A stretch of DNA of 64,000 nucleotides from assembly GCF_004341625.1 (NCBI RefSeq), contig NZ_SLZG01000019.1:1-64000 (forward strand), written 5' to 3'. Origin of the DNA: Rhizobium sp. BK376 (GTDB lineage Bacteria; Pseudomonadota; Alphaproteobacteria; Rhizobiales; Rhizobiaceae). The notes beneath the pieces are model-generated. The model was not told the origin of the DNA and ran no database searches. It worked only from the letters and a program-made list of their open reading frames with translations. Position numbers and translations under genes: made by a program. Positions 26,094 through 34,852 of this stretch are shown here, piece by piece; positions within the stretch are counted from its first letter, which is position 1; each line of letters opens with the position of its first letter.

Positions 26094-28334
26094 ATGCCCA
26101 CATCCTTGGAAAAACTTCTCCATGAAGCAGGCGCCTACCTTGGTCGCCGAGCAACCTTTGCGCCTGCAATATTGGCAGCTGTCGTTGCGCTCATCGTGTT
26201 TGTCCTTGCGGACCATCAGCGACAGGCCCGGCTAAATGCCGACGAACGGGCAGAGGTAGCGGAGAAGATTACCTCGCTCGCGGCCCGTCTTCAAACGAAC
26301 CTCATCGGCGACATTATGCTGCTGCAAGGTATCGTTGCCGGAATCGCGGTCAATCCGACGATGGATGAAGCCGAATATGCCAGGTTGAGCGCCCAGGTCC
26401 TGCAGACCCCTTCGCAGCTGAAGATCATTACCGCAGCACCGAACCTTGTCGTCAGATGGGTTTACCCTACACACGGCAACGAAAAGGTGATCGGCCTCGA
26501 CTACCGAACCGACAAGCAGCAGCATGACGGAGCAATGGCGGCCCGCAACAGTCATAACATCGTTCTGGTTGGCCCAATCCATCTTGTCCAGGGCGGTGAA
26601 GGGTTCATTGCGCGCACGCCGGTCTACATCACCGACGGCAGGGCCCAGACCTTCTGGGGATTGCTGTCCGGCGTGATCGATGTCGAGAAGCTCTATTCCG
26701 ACAGCGGGCTGACCACCACCGATCTCGATATCGCGATCAGTTCCCCGGCCGCATCTGCGAACGCGAAAAATGTCTTTTATGGTGATGCGTCAATATTAGA
26801 TCGCGATCCCATGTTCGCTTCGCTCGACATGGGTTACGGAAGATGGACAATTGCCGGAACTCCAAAGTCCGGATGGGGCAGCCACAATAACATGACCGTT
26901 TTCCGCCTAGCCGCCGGTGCGGTCTGCCTCGCGGTGGTCGTCCCGATGCTTTGGGCTGGATCCCTCGCCCGCTCGCGCCAGAAAACGATTGTGAAATTGC
27001 GCGAACGGGAAAGCGATCTCATGTTGGCCCGGCAGGACATGGAATATCAATCGCTCCATGACCCGCTGACCGAGTTGCCTAACCGCCGATACCTGGATCG
27101 ACTGCTTGCTTCGGAGTATCTACGTCCCGAACGGACCCTGCTTTCGCTGATCCATGTTGACCTCGATGCCTTCAAGGAAGTCAACGACAGCAAAGGCCAT
27201 GCCGGCGGGGACACGGTATTGCGCGTAACCGCATCACGCCTGCGAGATGTCATCGGCCCGGACGACGTTGCCATGCGTATTGGTGGAGATGAATTCGTCA
27301 TCGCCACCAGGGGCGATAATCCGAAAGCATTCGTATCCCTTGCCCATTCGATCGTGCGCGAACTGTCGACGCCGATCCTGGTTGACGGAGTGGAATGTAA
27401 GGTCGGCGCGAGCGCCGGTGTCGCCTGGCAGCGGGAAAACGGGGACGTCGCTCATCTGCTTGGAAATGCCGACCTTGCGCTCTACGAGGCAAAGAGACAG
27501 GGACGAGGCCAGGCGGAGGTTTTCACCAGCAAGCTCGGTGATGCTGCGCGCGCCACCAAAAAGCTCGGTGACGAGATCGAGGCCGCCATCGAACGCAACG
27601 AACTGGTGCCCTACTTCCAACCGCAGTTCGACGTCAACACCCATTCGATCGTCGGCGTCGAGGCTCTGGTGCGATGGGATCATCCGGAACGTGGCATTCT
27701 CGCACCGGCGCAATTTCTTTCCGTTGCCGAGGAGCGCGGTTGGTCTAGCGCCATTGACAGGCTGGTCCTGCAGCGATCGCTGTTCGAACTGACGCGCTGG
27801 GATGCCGCCGGCATGTACGTGCCAAGGATTTCCGTCAACGTTTCCGCGCAGAGGTTGGTCGAACTGGCGAATCGATGGGAGCTTTCCTCCCTTGTGTTCC
27901 AACGAGGCAGGCTTTGCTTCGAGCTCCTCGAGAGCATCTCTTTCGAAGGTCAAAGCGCTGCGTTCCAGGCGTCGATCCAGAATGTCAAGGAGCTTGGCAT
28001 CGACATCGAGATCGATGATTTCGGTACCGGCCATGCATCGATATTGAGCCTTCTCGAGCTCCGGCCGCGGAGGCTGAAGATCGACCGACAGATCGTGATG
28101 CCCATCACGCAGTCCACCTCCCAACGGCGATTGGTATCTTCGATCGTCGAAATCGGCCGATCCCAAAACATCGAGATCGTCGCCGAAGGCGTGGAAACGA
28201 TGGAGCACGCCAGCATCCTTCGCGATCTCGGGTGTCACGTCCTGCAGGGCTATGCCTTCGCTCGGCCCATGTCTTCCGAGGAGTTCATGCGCTTTTATGA
28301 GGCTCGCAAGCAAGCGGGCCAGCATGTGGCCTAA
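26094..28334 (+). CDS. CHASE-GGDEF-EAL cyclic-di-GMP enzyme
   Basis: The 746-residue membrane protein has a TM helix at about 22-40, a periplasmic CHASE sensor (about 60-240), a second TM (268-288), a GGDEF domain with intact 'RIGGDEF' (397-401) and an EAL domain with 'VGVEALVRW' (523-525) and 'EIDDFGTGHAS'. It could both make and degrade cyclic-di-GMP, linking an external signal to motility or biofilm. The product-inhibition site RxxD, expected five residues before GGDEF, reads G-P-D-D, so that feedback is probably missing. It is followed by a bidirectional terminator and stands alone. Confidence 0.92.
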   Translation: MPTSLEKLLHEAGAYLGRRATFAPAILAAVVALIVFVLADHQRQARLNADERAEVAEKITSLAARLQTNLIGDIMLLQGIVAGIAVNPTMDEAEYARLSAQVLQTPSQLKIITAAPNLVVRWVYPTHGNEKVIGLDYRTDKQQHDGAMAARNSHNIVLVGPIHLVQGGEGFIARTPVYITDGRAQTFWGLLSGVIDVEKLYSDSGLTTTDLDIAISSPAASANAKNVFYGDASILDRDPMFASLDMGYGRWTIAGTPKSGWGSHNNMTVFRLAAGAVCLAVVVPMLWAGSLARSRQKTIVKLRERESDLMLARQDMEYQSLHDPLTELPNRRYLDRLLASEYLRPERTLLSLIHVDLDAFKEVNDSKGHAGGDTVLRVTASRLRDVIGPDDVAMRIGGDEFVIATRGDNPKAFVSLAHSIVRELSTPILVDGVECKVGASAGVAWQRENGDVAHLLGNADLALYEAKRQGRGQAEVFTSKLGDAARATKKLGDEIEAAIERNELVPYFQPQFDVNTHSIVGVEALVRWDHPERGILAPAQFLSVAEERGWSSAIDRLVLQRSLFELTRWDAAGMYVPRISVNVSAQRLVELANRWELSSLVFQRGRLCFELLESISFEGQSAAFQASIQNVKELGIDIEIDDFGTGHASILSLLELRPRRLKIDRQIVMPITQSTSQRRLVSSIVEIGRSQNIEIVAEGVETMEHASILRDLGCHVLQGYAFARPMSSEEFMRFYEARKQAGQHVA

Positions 28335-28465
28335 CCCGTAGCGAGAACGCCTGGGCGCGACAATAAGCTCAGACTATGGATACCTTGGCGTAAAAATAGG
28401 CAGCGACTTGCGGTCCGGATGCTCGCTATGCGCCAAGCATCATTCCGGACTTGTGGCATCAAAAC

Positions 28466-28505
28466 AAAAACGCGCCCGTATTGAACCAATACGGACGCGT
28501 TTTTA
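28466..28505. terminator. Bidirectional rho-independent terminator
   Basis: A 13-14 bp hairpin (ACGCGcCCGTATTG paired with CAATACGGaCGCGT, loop AAC, one mismatch) is flanked by an A-run on the left and a T-run on the right. It can end both the GGDEF-EAL transcript and the minus-strand DUF1127 gene. Confidence 0.85.
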
Positions 28506-28523
28506 TATCGATGATACTATAGG

Positions 28524-28670
28524 TTAGCGGGTCACTGCAGACCGCGCTACGTCGCGGATTTCATCCCGGTTAATGCCGAGGTCGTGAAGGCTGCGGTTAG
28601 ACATACGTCCAAGCTCTTCAACGGTTTTGCGGTATTTACGCCAGTTGTTGATGCTACGTGCGAGGCTCAT
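28524..28670 (-). CDS. DUF1127 small regulatory protein
   Basis: This 48-residue gene is read from ATG 28670 and reads 'MSLARSINNWRKYRKTVEEL' and then 'LHDLGINRDEIRDVA', the hallmark of the DUF1127/YjiS family. It has a good ribosome binding site ('AGGAAAGGGG') and its own terminator. In Agrobacterium and related species small DUF1127 proteins affect phosphate and carbon metabolism and may bind RNA; that is family knowledge. Length and motif are typical, so I am confident. Confidence 0.92.
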   Translation of the reverse strand: MSLARSINNWRKYRKTVEELGRMSNRSLHDLGINRDEIRDVARSAVTR

Positions 28671-28882
28671 TTCAATCCCCTTTCCTTGGGTTCCTGCGAT
28701 GGCTGCCGTTCGAGGCGCTCCGTTCGCTTTGATGAGGAATATATAATATTGAACCCTGTACCAGAGTAGCGTGAAGCTTACCCCTCAGCCATGCATAGAT
28801 CGCATGGCTCGAAATTCTCAGGTACCGAATGTCGGCTGGCTCTGTACCATGCCGGGGAAACACTCACACACAGGCGGTTATC

Positions 28883-29056
28883 ATGGTAAGCAAGATCAGA
28901 CGTGCACTGACCGTGCAGGAACGCGCGGCCGCATTCGAAGACATGAGCGGGATAACAATGGAAGCAGCGGAAGAGGAGCGCAGGCATCGGGAGAAGAAGA
29001 CCGAACGGCCCCAAGGGCTACGACTTGCCGGAGCCGCAGATGCCTCGAAAAGATAG
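28883..29056 (+). CDS. Small hypothetical protein upstream of GNAT
   Basis: From ATG 28883 (with 'AGGCGG' upstream) the product is 57 residues, Lys/Arg/Glu rich and helical ('VQERAAAFEDMSGITMEAAE'). It overlaps the following acetyltransferase gene by 17 bases, suggesting co-expression. No family is recognised. Confidence 0.45.
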   Translation: MVSKIRRALTVQERAAAFEDMSGITMEAAEEERRHREKKTERPQGLRLAGAADASKR

Positions 29057-29555
29057 TGCTTCGGGCGACCTTGCAGAACCCCAAGCCCTGATCCGGGTTG
29101 CCAGATCATCGGATACAGCCGTTCTCGGCAAATACGGTGCGGCTCTGGTCGCTCTTCACAACACCCTGGACCCACAGCGCTTTTTCCCGACGACGGACAG
29201 AACGGAAGTGTCCTATGCCTCATGGCTGGGACGGCAGCTTGAGCGCGAGGATGTCGTCCTCCTCGTCGCGGAAGTCGACCTTTCCGTCATCGGCTATGTC
29301 TACGGCGTGCTGGAGGGGCCGGACTATATGGCGTTGAGGGGACCGGCCGGGGTCATTCACGACCTCTTCGTCGATCCGCATCACCGGCGTAGCGGAGTAG
29401 GCAGCAGGCTGTTGCAGGCGGCGATCAGCAATTTTGAAGAGCGCGGGGCGCCGCGAGTCGTTCTGTCCACGGCGGCCCGCAACGAGGTGGCGCAGAGACT
29501 GTTCGCATCGCTAGGGTTCCGGCCGACGATGGTCGAAATGACCAGGGACCCGTGA
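29040..29555 (+). CDS. GNAT-family N-acetyltransferase
   Basis: The 171-residue protein has the GNAT fold with motif A 'DLFVDPHHRRSGVGSRLL' (the R/Q-x-x-G-x-G/A acetyl-CoA loop) and motif B 'NEVAQRLFASLGFRPT'. It would transfer acetyl from acetyl-CoA to an amine or protein N-terminus; the substrate is unknown. I choose ATG 29040 (with 'CCGGAG' before it) over an upstream TTG at 29025. It overlaps the small gene before it. Confidence 0.88.
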   Translation: MPRKDSASGDLAEPQALIRVARSSDTAVLGKYGAALVALHNTLDPQRFFPTTDRTEVSYASWLGRQLEREDVVLLVAEVDLSVIGYVYGVLEGPDYMALRGPAGVIHDLFVDPHHRRSGVGSRLLQAAISNFEERGAPRVVLSTAARNEVAQRLFASLGFRPTMVEMTRDP

Positions 29556-29696
29556 GCGCGCAACGTCCGCTACCGCACCAAAATGCCATAATCGGATTCC
29601 CTGCCGGAGAGGCATATGGTATTCTTGCTTCAGGCTTGACCACTGGATGAGATCGATTTCACGACGCCGCACCAACAGGTTTGCAGGGAGGCAGCA

Positions 29697-29894
29697 ATGG
29701 CGAAGCAGACGACATTGGTTCCCAACGTCCATGGCGAATTGCGAGACGGGACAGATATGTTACCCGAGCGCGTCGACATCATGAGCGAACTTTTCGCGGC
29801 ACCCAGAGTTCGGGCCTCGGATCAGGAACTCGATGAAGCGCTTCGTGAGACTTTTCCAGCGAGCGATCCTGCCGCTTCGGGCAAATTTGAATAG
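29697..29894 (+). CDS. Small acidic rhizobial protein with ETFPASDPAA motif
   Basis: The 65-residue protein ends in 'LDEALRETFPASDPAA', a C-terminal motif that recurs in many short rhizobial proteins of unknown role. A strong ribosome binding site ('CAGGGAGGCAG') precedes the ATG. It is a single-gene unit. Function unknown. Confidence 0.65.
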   Translation: MAKQTTLVPNVHGELRDGTDMLPERVDIMSELFAAPRVRASDQELDEALRETFPASDPAASGKFE

Positions 29895-29965
29895 CCCGCC
29901 GCAGATGGAAGGCATCCAAACCTAGCTAGACCTGTGTCTCGCAGCTCTAGAACGACGTCTCCCCG

Positions 29966-30853
29966 CTATTCGGATTTGTCATCCGGAGCCCATTTGAAGT
30001 GATCGCCTTCGGCCTCGATATATCCCACACCAGGGAAGGGAAAATGCGGCGCGAAAATCCTCTCGTGGCTCTTCGCGACCGAGCCCAGCGTTTTGACGCG
30101 GTTCTGTTCGCCTTTCGGCTTATCGCCGTCGAACGATATCGCCCAGTCTGGCTTGGCAAGCGAGATGATGGAACTGTGAGCGGTATCGCCAATATCGAAT
30201 AGCCTCTCCTTTCCTGATCTTATCTGGTAGCCGACATGGCCCGGCGTATGGCCGCTCAGGGCCACAGATGTGATGCCAGGGGCAACCTCGCCACCGGGTT
30301 TGAACGTCTTTACACGGTTCGCGATGACCTTGACGATGTCAGCCAGCTTTTCGTTTGCCTTGGCATAGGACCACTCCGCTTCCGACATGCGGATCGTGGC
30401 ATTTGGAAAAGCGAGCTTTCCGTTCAAAACCAGCCCACCGACGTGGTCAGGATGAGAATGGGTGATCAGGATTTCGTCCACTGCATCAGGCTTGTAACCA
30501 GCCTTCGCCAGACTGCCCTGAAGCGCGCCGCCGACACCGGTGTCGATCAGGATGAGGTGCCGGTCGGACTTGATCAGCAGCGCATCGACGCTGAGTGTGA
30601 CAGTATCGGTCGGTGCGCCCGCGGCCTTGAGCAAATCCGCGACTTCGGAAGGGTTGTGATCGAGGCCAAAAATCTTGCCATCGTTGGGTTGGACAAACTG
30701 CGCGTCATGAAGGGCGACAATGTCGAGTTTCCCCAATTTGAAGGCCTTCGCGTCCGGCTGTTGCTGCGGCATCTGCGCGAAAGCAAATCCCTGATACCCC
30801 ACCATCAGAGCGGTCGCTGCCAGCAGCTTCGCTGAAGTCTTGAAATCAAGCAT
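29966..30853 (-). CDS. Secreted MBL-fold hydrolase
   Basis: The 295-residue protein has an N-terminal signal peptide (cleavage expected after about residue 26, 'GFAFAQ') and the MBL motif 'THSHPDHVGG' (H132, H134, D136, H137), with further ligands in 'SGHTPGH' and 'DIGDTAHS'. It is a two-zinc periplasmic hydrolase of the lactonase/quorum-quenching-like branch. A single gene between the small acidic protein and the PfkB kinase. Lactone or ester substrates are plausible but unproven. Confidence 0.85.
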   Translation of the reverse strand: MLDFKTSAKLLAATALMVGYQGFAFAQMPQQQPDAKAFKLGKLDIVALHDAQFVQPNDGKIFGLDHNPSEVADLLKAAGAPTDTVTLSVDALLIKSDRHLILIDTGVGGALQGSLAKAGYKPDAVDEILITHSHPDHVGGLVLNGKLAFPNATIRMSEAEWSYAKANEKLADIVKVIANRVKTFKPGGEVAPGITSVALSGHTPGHVGYQIRSGKERLFDIGDTAHSSIISLAKPDWAISFDGDKPKGEQNRVKTLGSVAKSHERIFAPHFPFPGVGYIEAEGDHFKWAPDDKSE

Positions 30854-30967
30854 CTCACTTCTCCCCCGAGCAAAAATCGTAATGCACCTTATTCGAGTTT
30901 ATTCGACCACGCATGTCACTAATCGGTGTTCAGCGGGATCCCCCAAGTTACCTGCGATCGACGGGCA

Positions 30968-31945
30968 TCATACGCACCTTTTCGTCGAAGAGATGAACGC
31001 GTCAAGTTCCTGCAGCGTACCAGCTCCCTCCATCGGCCCACGGACCGTGACATTGCGAGCGCCGGCGGCAGACGCGTAGGTGAGCGCCTCATTCGGCGCC
31101 ATGCCGAGACGCCGGCATGTTAGGTAAGCGCCGCCGAAGCAGTCGCCGGCGCCGGTCGGATCGACCTCCTCGACGATGAAAGCGGGAGCGTCTATGCGCT
31201 CACCATCACTGCTGAAATAGGTCGCACCCGCAGCACCGCGCTTCAGGACGATCTCCTTCACGCCGATTTCAAGCAGGCGGCTGATCGCATTCGCCTCGCC
31301 GTCCACGCCAGCTGCTCTTTCGAGCTCCTCTCCCGATGGAAGAAGCAGGTCGGCGGCAGCTACAAGCTCTGCGAACCGCTGCTCCGTCGCCTCGTCCAGT
31401 TTGAGCTCCTTGCGGATGTTGGGATCGACAGAAAGCGTTCCGCCTTTCGCCTTGACGATATCCACCGCCCTATCAATGACTTCGCGCGCGCTCGGCACCG
31501 ACAGCGCCGATCCCATGACGTGCAGATGCCCTGTGCGCTCGATGAGCCGGCGGACGTCGTCGGACCATCCGAAGCGCGCGGCCGCGGACTTCGCAATGTT
31601 GTAGACGAAGTCTCTGGAGCCGTCTTTGCGGTAGCGGACAAACGCGCTGCCCGTCGGATAGTCGGCATCGATCGAGATTGTCGAGATATCGACGCCGTCA
31701 CGCTTCAGCCTGTCCGTATTGACGCGGCCGAAGTCGTCATCGCCGACTGCGCCGACCATCGCCGACGAGCCACCGAGGCGTCCACACTGAGAAATGAAGA
31801 TTGCCGGTGCGCCGCTCGGATATGGTCCGACGAGGGACTGCGCTTCGGTAAACCCATCGCCCACGGTCGTTGCGACGATCTCGACCAGAATCTCGCCGAC
31901 ACAGACAGTAGGACCTAGCTGGTCCGGAGCAAGTGTTGAAGTCAT
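30968..31945 (-). CDS. PfkB-family sugar kinase (TagK-like)
   Basis: The 325-residue protein has the PfkB fold: N-terminal 'VCVGEILVEIVATT', a substrate region 'GAPAIFISQCGRLGG', and the C-terminal signature 'DPTGAGDCFGGAY' whose Asp is the catalytic base. It phosphorylates a sugar with ATP. The N-terminal and substrate loops resemble the tagatose kinase described in Agrobacterium, but I cannot separate tagatose, fructose or ketodeoxygluconate. Upstream lies the remnant of a sugar 3-epimerase gene, which fits a ketohexose pathway that has been cut. Confidence 0.85.
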   Translation of the reverse strand: MTSTLAPDQLGPTVCVGEILVEIVATTVGDGFTEAQSLVGPYPSGAPAIFISQCGRLGGSSAMVGAVGDDDFGRVNTDRLKRDGVDISTISIDADYPTGSAFVRYRKDGSRDFVYNIAKSAAARFGWSDDVRRLIERTGHLHVMGSALSVPSAREVIDRAVDIVKAKGGTLSVDPNIRKELKLDEATEQRFAELVAAADLLLPSGEELERAAGVDGEANAISRLLEIGVKEIVLKRGAAGATYFSSDGERIDAPAFIVEEVDPTGAGDCFGGAYLTCRRLGMAPNEALTYASAAGARNVTVRGPMEGAGTLQELDAFISSTKRCV

Positions 31946-31972
31946 GCAATCCTGCTTTCGATATGTGGTTCT

Positions 31973-32179
31973 TCAGGTCGTCGCTACTTGCGGCAGCCAG
32001 CTGTCCTGGCTTTCGAACACGACCTCACGCTTGTAGTCGATGTCAAGCAGCGCATCGAAAATCAGGTCGAAGTTGAACATGCAATCGCCGAGGTAGCCCC
32101 GATTGCTTTCACCGATGTGGAAGTAGCTAAGCTTGTCGTCGGCCAAGCGGTTAGCCGCCGGTGCGCCGGTGGACTGAGG
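31973..32179 (-). pseudogene. C-terminal remnant of a sugar 3-epimerase / isomerase
   Basis: Only the last about 50-68 codons of a TIM-barrel sugar epimerase remain. The frame reads 'YFHIGESNRGYLGD', then 'FDLIFDALLDIDY' and 'EVVFESQDSW' before the stop at 31973. The 'HIGESxRGYLG' and 'FES' blocks match the D-tagatose/D-psicose 3-epimerase family. An in-frame stop at 32180-32182 ends the upstream reading and no N-terminal part is visible. It lies 27 bases before the PfkB kinase on the same strand, so the original operon was probably epimerase then kinase. Confidence 0.75.
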
Positions 32180-32260
32180 CTACATGATCGGATCAGTGAG
32201 CAAAGATCAGATCTCGCCCACCGCCTACATTTCAGAGCAATACTCGGTTCAATTTAATCA

Positions 32261-32485
32261 TCAGATGCATACCGGGAACGCCATACCCTGCGGAAGCCAA
32301 TTCAAGATGATCGGTGTCGTTCCCTCTTCGTCGATGGCAGCCCATCCGGCGATCACCTTCCAGTCTATCTGCTGACTTTTGCCGTCGAGGATTACCGTCA
32401 ACGAGCCCTTGCTTCCCCCAATAACTTCCACAATGAGCGTACGGCAGGAGCCGTCCGCTTGCACAACGTCGATCGCGTATCTCAT
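32261..32485 (-). CDS. Small hypothetical protein
   Basis: The 74-residue product has a beta-rich look ('CRTLIVEVIGGSKGSLTVIL', 'QQIDWKVIAGWAAID') and two Cys. It is not in a recognised family. It stands alone between the epimerase remnant and the EF-hand gene. The open frame and plausible composition are the only support. Confidence 0.45.
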   Translation of the reverse strand: MRYAIDVVQADGSCRTLIVEVIGGSKGSLTVILDGKSQQIDWKVIAGWAAIDEEGTTPIILNWLPQGMAFPVCI

Positions 32486-32741
32486 AAACCCTCAGCGCAT
32501 GTTTGCATAAAATATGAATGCAACTCACGTTCATAGAGCACCGAGGTAAGGAAATAGTATCCCTGACGGCGATTGCTATCTGATTGCGCTAATTTATCGA
32601 GTAGCGAACCCCACCCGATCCCGGAGGGAGGCCATTGCCGTTATAATAGAAACCATTAGTACACGTTTTCGGCAAGATTGAAGCAAGTTTCGCCCCACAG
32701 GTTGTGTTGCGCCCCGCATATCCAACAAGGGATGGAACACC

Positions 32742-33179
32742 ATGAAAGTAGACTCCGACAACTCAATCTACAGCCTCTTCGTGCCCAAAGCCAAAAAGAG
32801 CCCGTCCGTTGCGGATGAAAAGTTCGATGTGCATGTGGAGCCGCCAAAGGCACCTCAGGTCAAATCGGATGAAGAGCTCGTCGGCGATTTCTACTCGCGG
32901 ATGGCTGACCAACTCGTCGACGCGGCTGACGTCAACGGCGATGGAGAGGTCACGAAAGACGAATATATGGCTGCCGAAAAGCGCCTCGCAGAAGCGAACC
33001 ATAAGCCGTTCGACCAGAAATCTGCCGAGAACTACTGGTCGAAGCTGGACACGACCGGCAAGGGATCGGCCAGCGAAGACGATATTCTTGGCGGCCTCAA
33101 GAATATCCTCAACGTGAACGTCGGACACCTCGATCCAGGCTATGCCGAGGCATTCCGTACACGAGCGCTGGAGAAATAG
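32742..33179 (+). CDS. EF-hand calcium-binding protein
   Basis: The 145-residue protein has one canonical EF-hand loop 'DVNGDGEVTKDE' (residues 63-74, with Asp/Asn/Asp/Gly and Glu at position 12) and a second degenerate loop ('LDTTGKGSASEDD', about 102-114). The first 40 residues are unstructured and basic. No signal peptide is visible, so it is probably cytosolic. It would bind Ca2+ as a sensor or buffer; rhizobial EF-hand proteins of this sort are known but poorly characterised. Single gene. Confidence 0.8.
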   Translation: MKVDSDNSIYSLFVPKAKKSPSVADEKFDVHVEPPKAPQVKSDEELVGDFYSRMADQLVDAADVNGDGEVTKDEYMAAEKRLAEANHKPFDQKSAENYWSKLDTTGKGSASEDDILGGLKNILNVNVGHLDPGYAEAFRTRALEK

Positions 33180-33337
33180 CACTCCTCTGCATGCGGACAT
33201 GCTTGTCACTAAGCGATTGTACTTGCTGATATAATGTTGATCTGAAGCCGCCGCTATCTACTTGATGGGTTGGCGGCGGTCTCGATCATACGTCGCAAGG
33301 CCGCTCTATGACACCCCGTAGGAGTGCTTCACACGAT

Positions 33338-34405
33338 CTATCCCATGGCATGCCGGATGGCTTTCGAAAGCCGCAGCAGAACGTCGGGTCTCGACGAGGC
33401 CACGAGCTTCCACGACAGGACGGCTCGCGCCATGCGAGCTGGCAGGACGCCGACGGACAGAAACCAGGCTGCGAGCAGCGCACGGCGTCTTCGCGATGCG
33501 TTCATATCCAGGCTCGCGACGGCGCCGGCGGTCGCCAGGCCAAGCCTGGAGTCGTTGGCTACGGGATGCAGATCCTTGTCCATGCAAAGCGATGCCAAGC
33601 GCTCTTCCAGATGAACGGGATCGCGCAGACCGACATCCGGCGGCAGGTCCAGGCCGATCTCCGTTGCCTGATCCGACAGCGCCTCCAGCCGATGGAAATC
33701 ATGCTCGATGCGCCAGCGCGCCCGCTGGCCGAGCTTTTCGGCAAACACGGAGTGGTTGGCGCCGTGCATGCGATAGGCACCAAGACAATCGTCGATCGAC
33801 GTCACATCTCCGTGGAGAGGCGCGACGGTCGCGAGATAACCATCGGCTCCCTGGCGGAAATCCTTTTCCGGAACCGGCATGATCGCCTCCAGCGCCGAGC
33901 GGTCGAACGCCAGGCCGCTGGTGACCGTGGTCTGATAGCGTCCCTTCTGCAGCAGTTTCGGGGTGACATCGCCGGAATCGAAGGCCAGTTCGGGCGGCGG
34001 GAAGACATCCTTCACGCGCATCTCCTCGTCGACGATATGCAGTCTGAACTGCATCTGGGCGGTCCTGTCCTCCCAGGCATCGACGATCTCGGTCACCGCA
34101 TGGGGATAGAGATAATCGTCGGCGTCGAGGAACAGCACGATCTCGCCCTTGCTGGAGGCAAAGCCGGTGTTGAATGCAGCGGCATGGCCGCCATTCTCTT
34201 CCCGCAGGCAGGCCTTGATACGCGGCCCATAGGAAGCAACGACACTCGCCGTTTCGTCCGTCGAGGCATCGTCAACGACAATGACTTCCGCATTGTCGTA
34301 ATCCTGCTCCAGAGCGCTATCGATGCTGCGCCTCAGAAACCGAGCATAGTTGTAATTGGCGATCACGACGGAAACCGGAACACGGTCTTGGGTGGAATAC
34401 CTCAC
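33338..34405 (-). CDS. Family 2 glycosyltransferase
   Basis: From the GTG at 34405 (preceded by 'GCGAGGT') the product is 355 residues. It starts with the GT2 core 'PVSVVIANYNYARFL', has 'VVDDASTDET' (nucleotide-sugar binding) and 'LFLDADDYLYP' (DxD metal motif). The C-terminal 100 residues are Arg-rich and not assigned. It would add a sugar from a nucleotide-sugar donor, probably in exopolysaccharide or LPS synthesis. The frame stays open upstream to 34579, but those residues do not look like GT2. It is divergent from the ABC exporter pair. Confidence 0.85.
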   Translation of the reverse strand: MRYSTQDRVPVSVVIANYNYARFLRRSIDSALEQDYDNAEVIVVDDASTDETASVVASYGPRIKACLREENGGHAAAFNTGFASSKGEIVLFLDADDYLYPHAVTEIVDAWEDRTAQMQFRLHIVDEEMRVKDVFPPPELAFDSGDVTPKLLQKGRYQTTVTSGLAFDRSALEAIMPVPEKDFRQGADGYLATVAPLHGDVTSIDDCLGAYRMHGANHSVFAEKLGQRARWRIEHDFHRLEALSDQATEIGLDLPPDVGLRDPVHLEERLASLCMDKDLHPVANDSRLGLATAGAVASLDMNASRRRRALLAAWFLSVGVLPARMARAVLSWKLVASSRPDVLLRLSKAIRHAMG

Positions 34406-34852
34406 ATTGAACCTCGCAAATCTGCTCTGGTCGCGGTGAGCCTTCTCATTCAGGCCCTGTGAATAAACCCGTTCCCGGCAAACCCACCGTTTGAGGCGAG
34501 AACGTCGGCCGCAGAGGCGCGGATCGACGGGTGTTGCGGATCCTGCTTGATCCGTCTGTACCTTGCTAAGCCTCCCCAACTATGTGGCATTTGAATGACT
34601 CCTGCCCGCGACCCGGCATTTCGTGCGAATACCGGCCCCCACAATCCACCTGCGACCGGATGCCTCAGACTGGCCTTGCCTGCTTGCCGACGGTTTGGCT
34701 TCAACACGGTTTCTAACGTTAGGGTGGTAGTTGTGACCACATCGCCCCTTGAATGACCGGGCGGAATCGGCAAAATTCATCATATCAATCATTTTAGCGA
34801 TCCGAACCCGACGCTCGGGCCCGCCTCGTTCATAATATGCTTGGAAATTAGC
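34406..34852. other. Divergent promoter region, no gene supported
   Basis: About 450 bases between the glycosyltransferase and the ABC exporter pair. Minus-strand frames here (107 and 70 codons) have no family and overlap each other. I see no strong hairpin or repeat. It should hold both promoters. Confidence 0.4.

Noticed and set aside
33308..34462. 384-codon plus-strand frame
   Set aside because: It lies opposite the family 2 glycosyltransferase with its DxD motif; antisense shadow.
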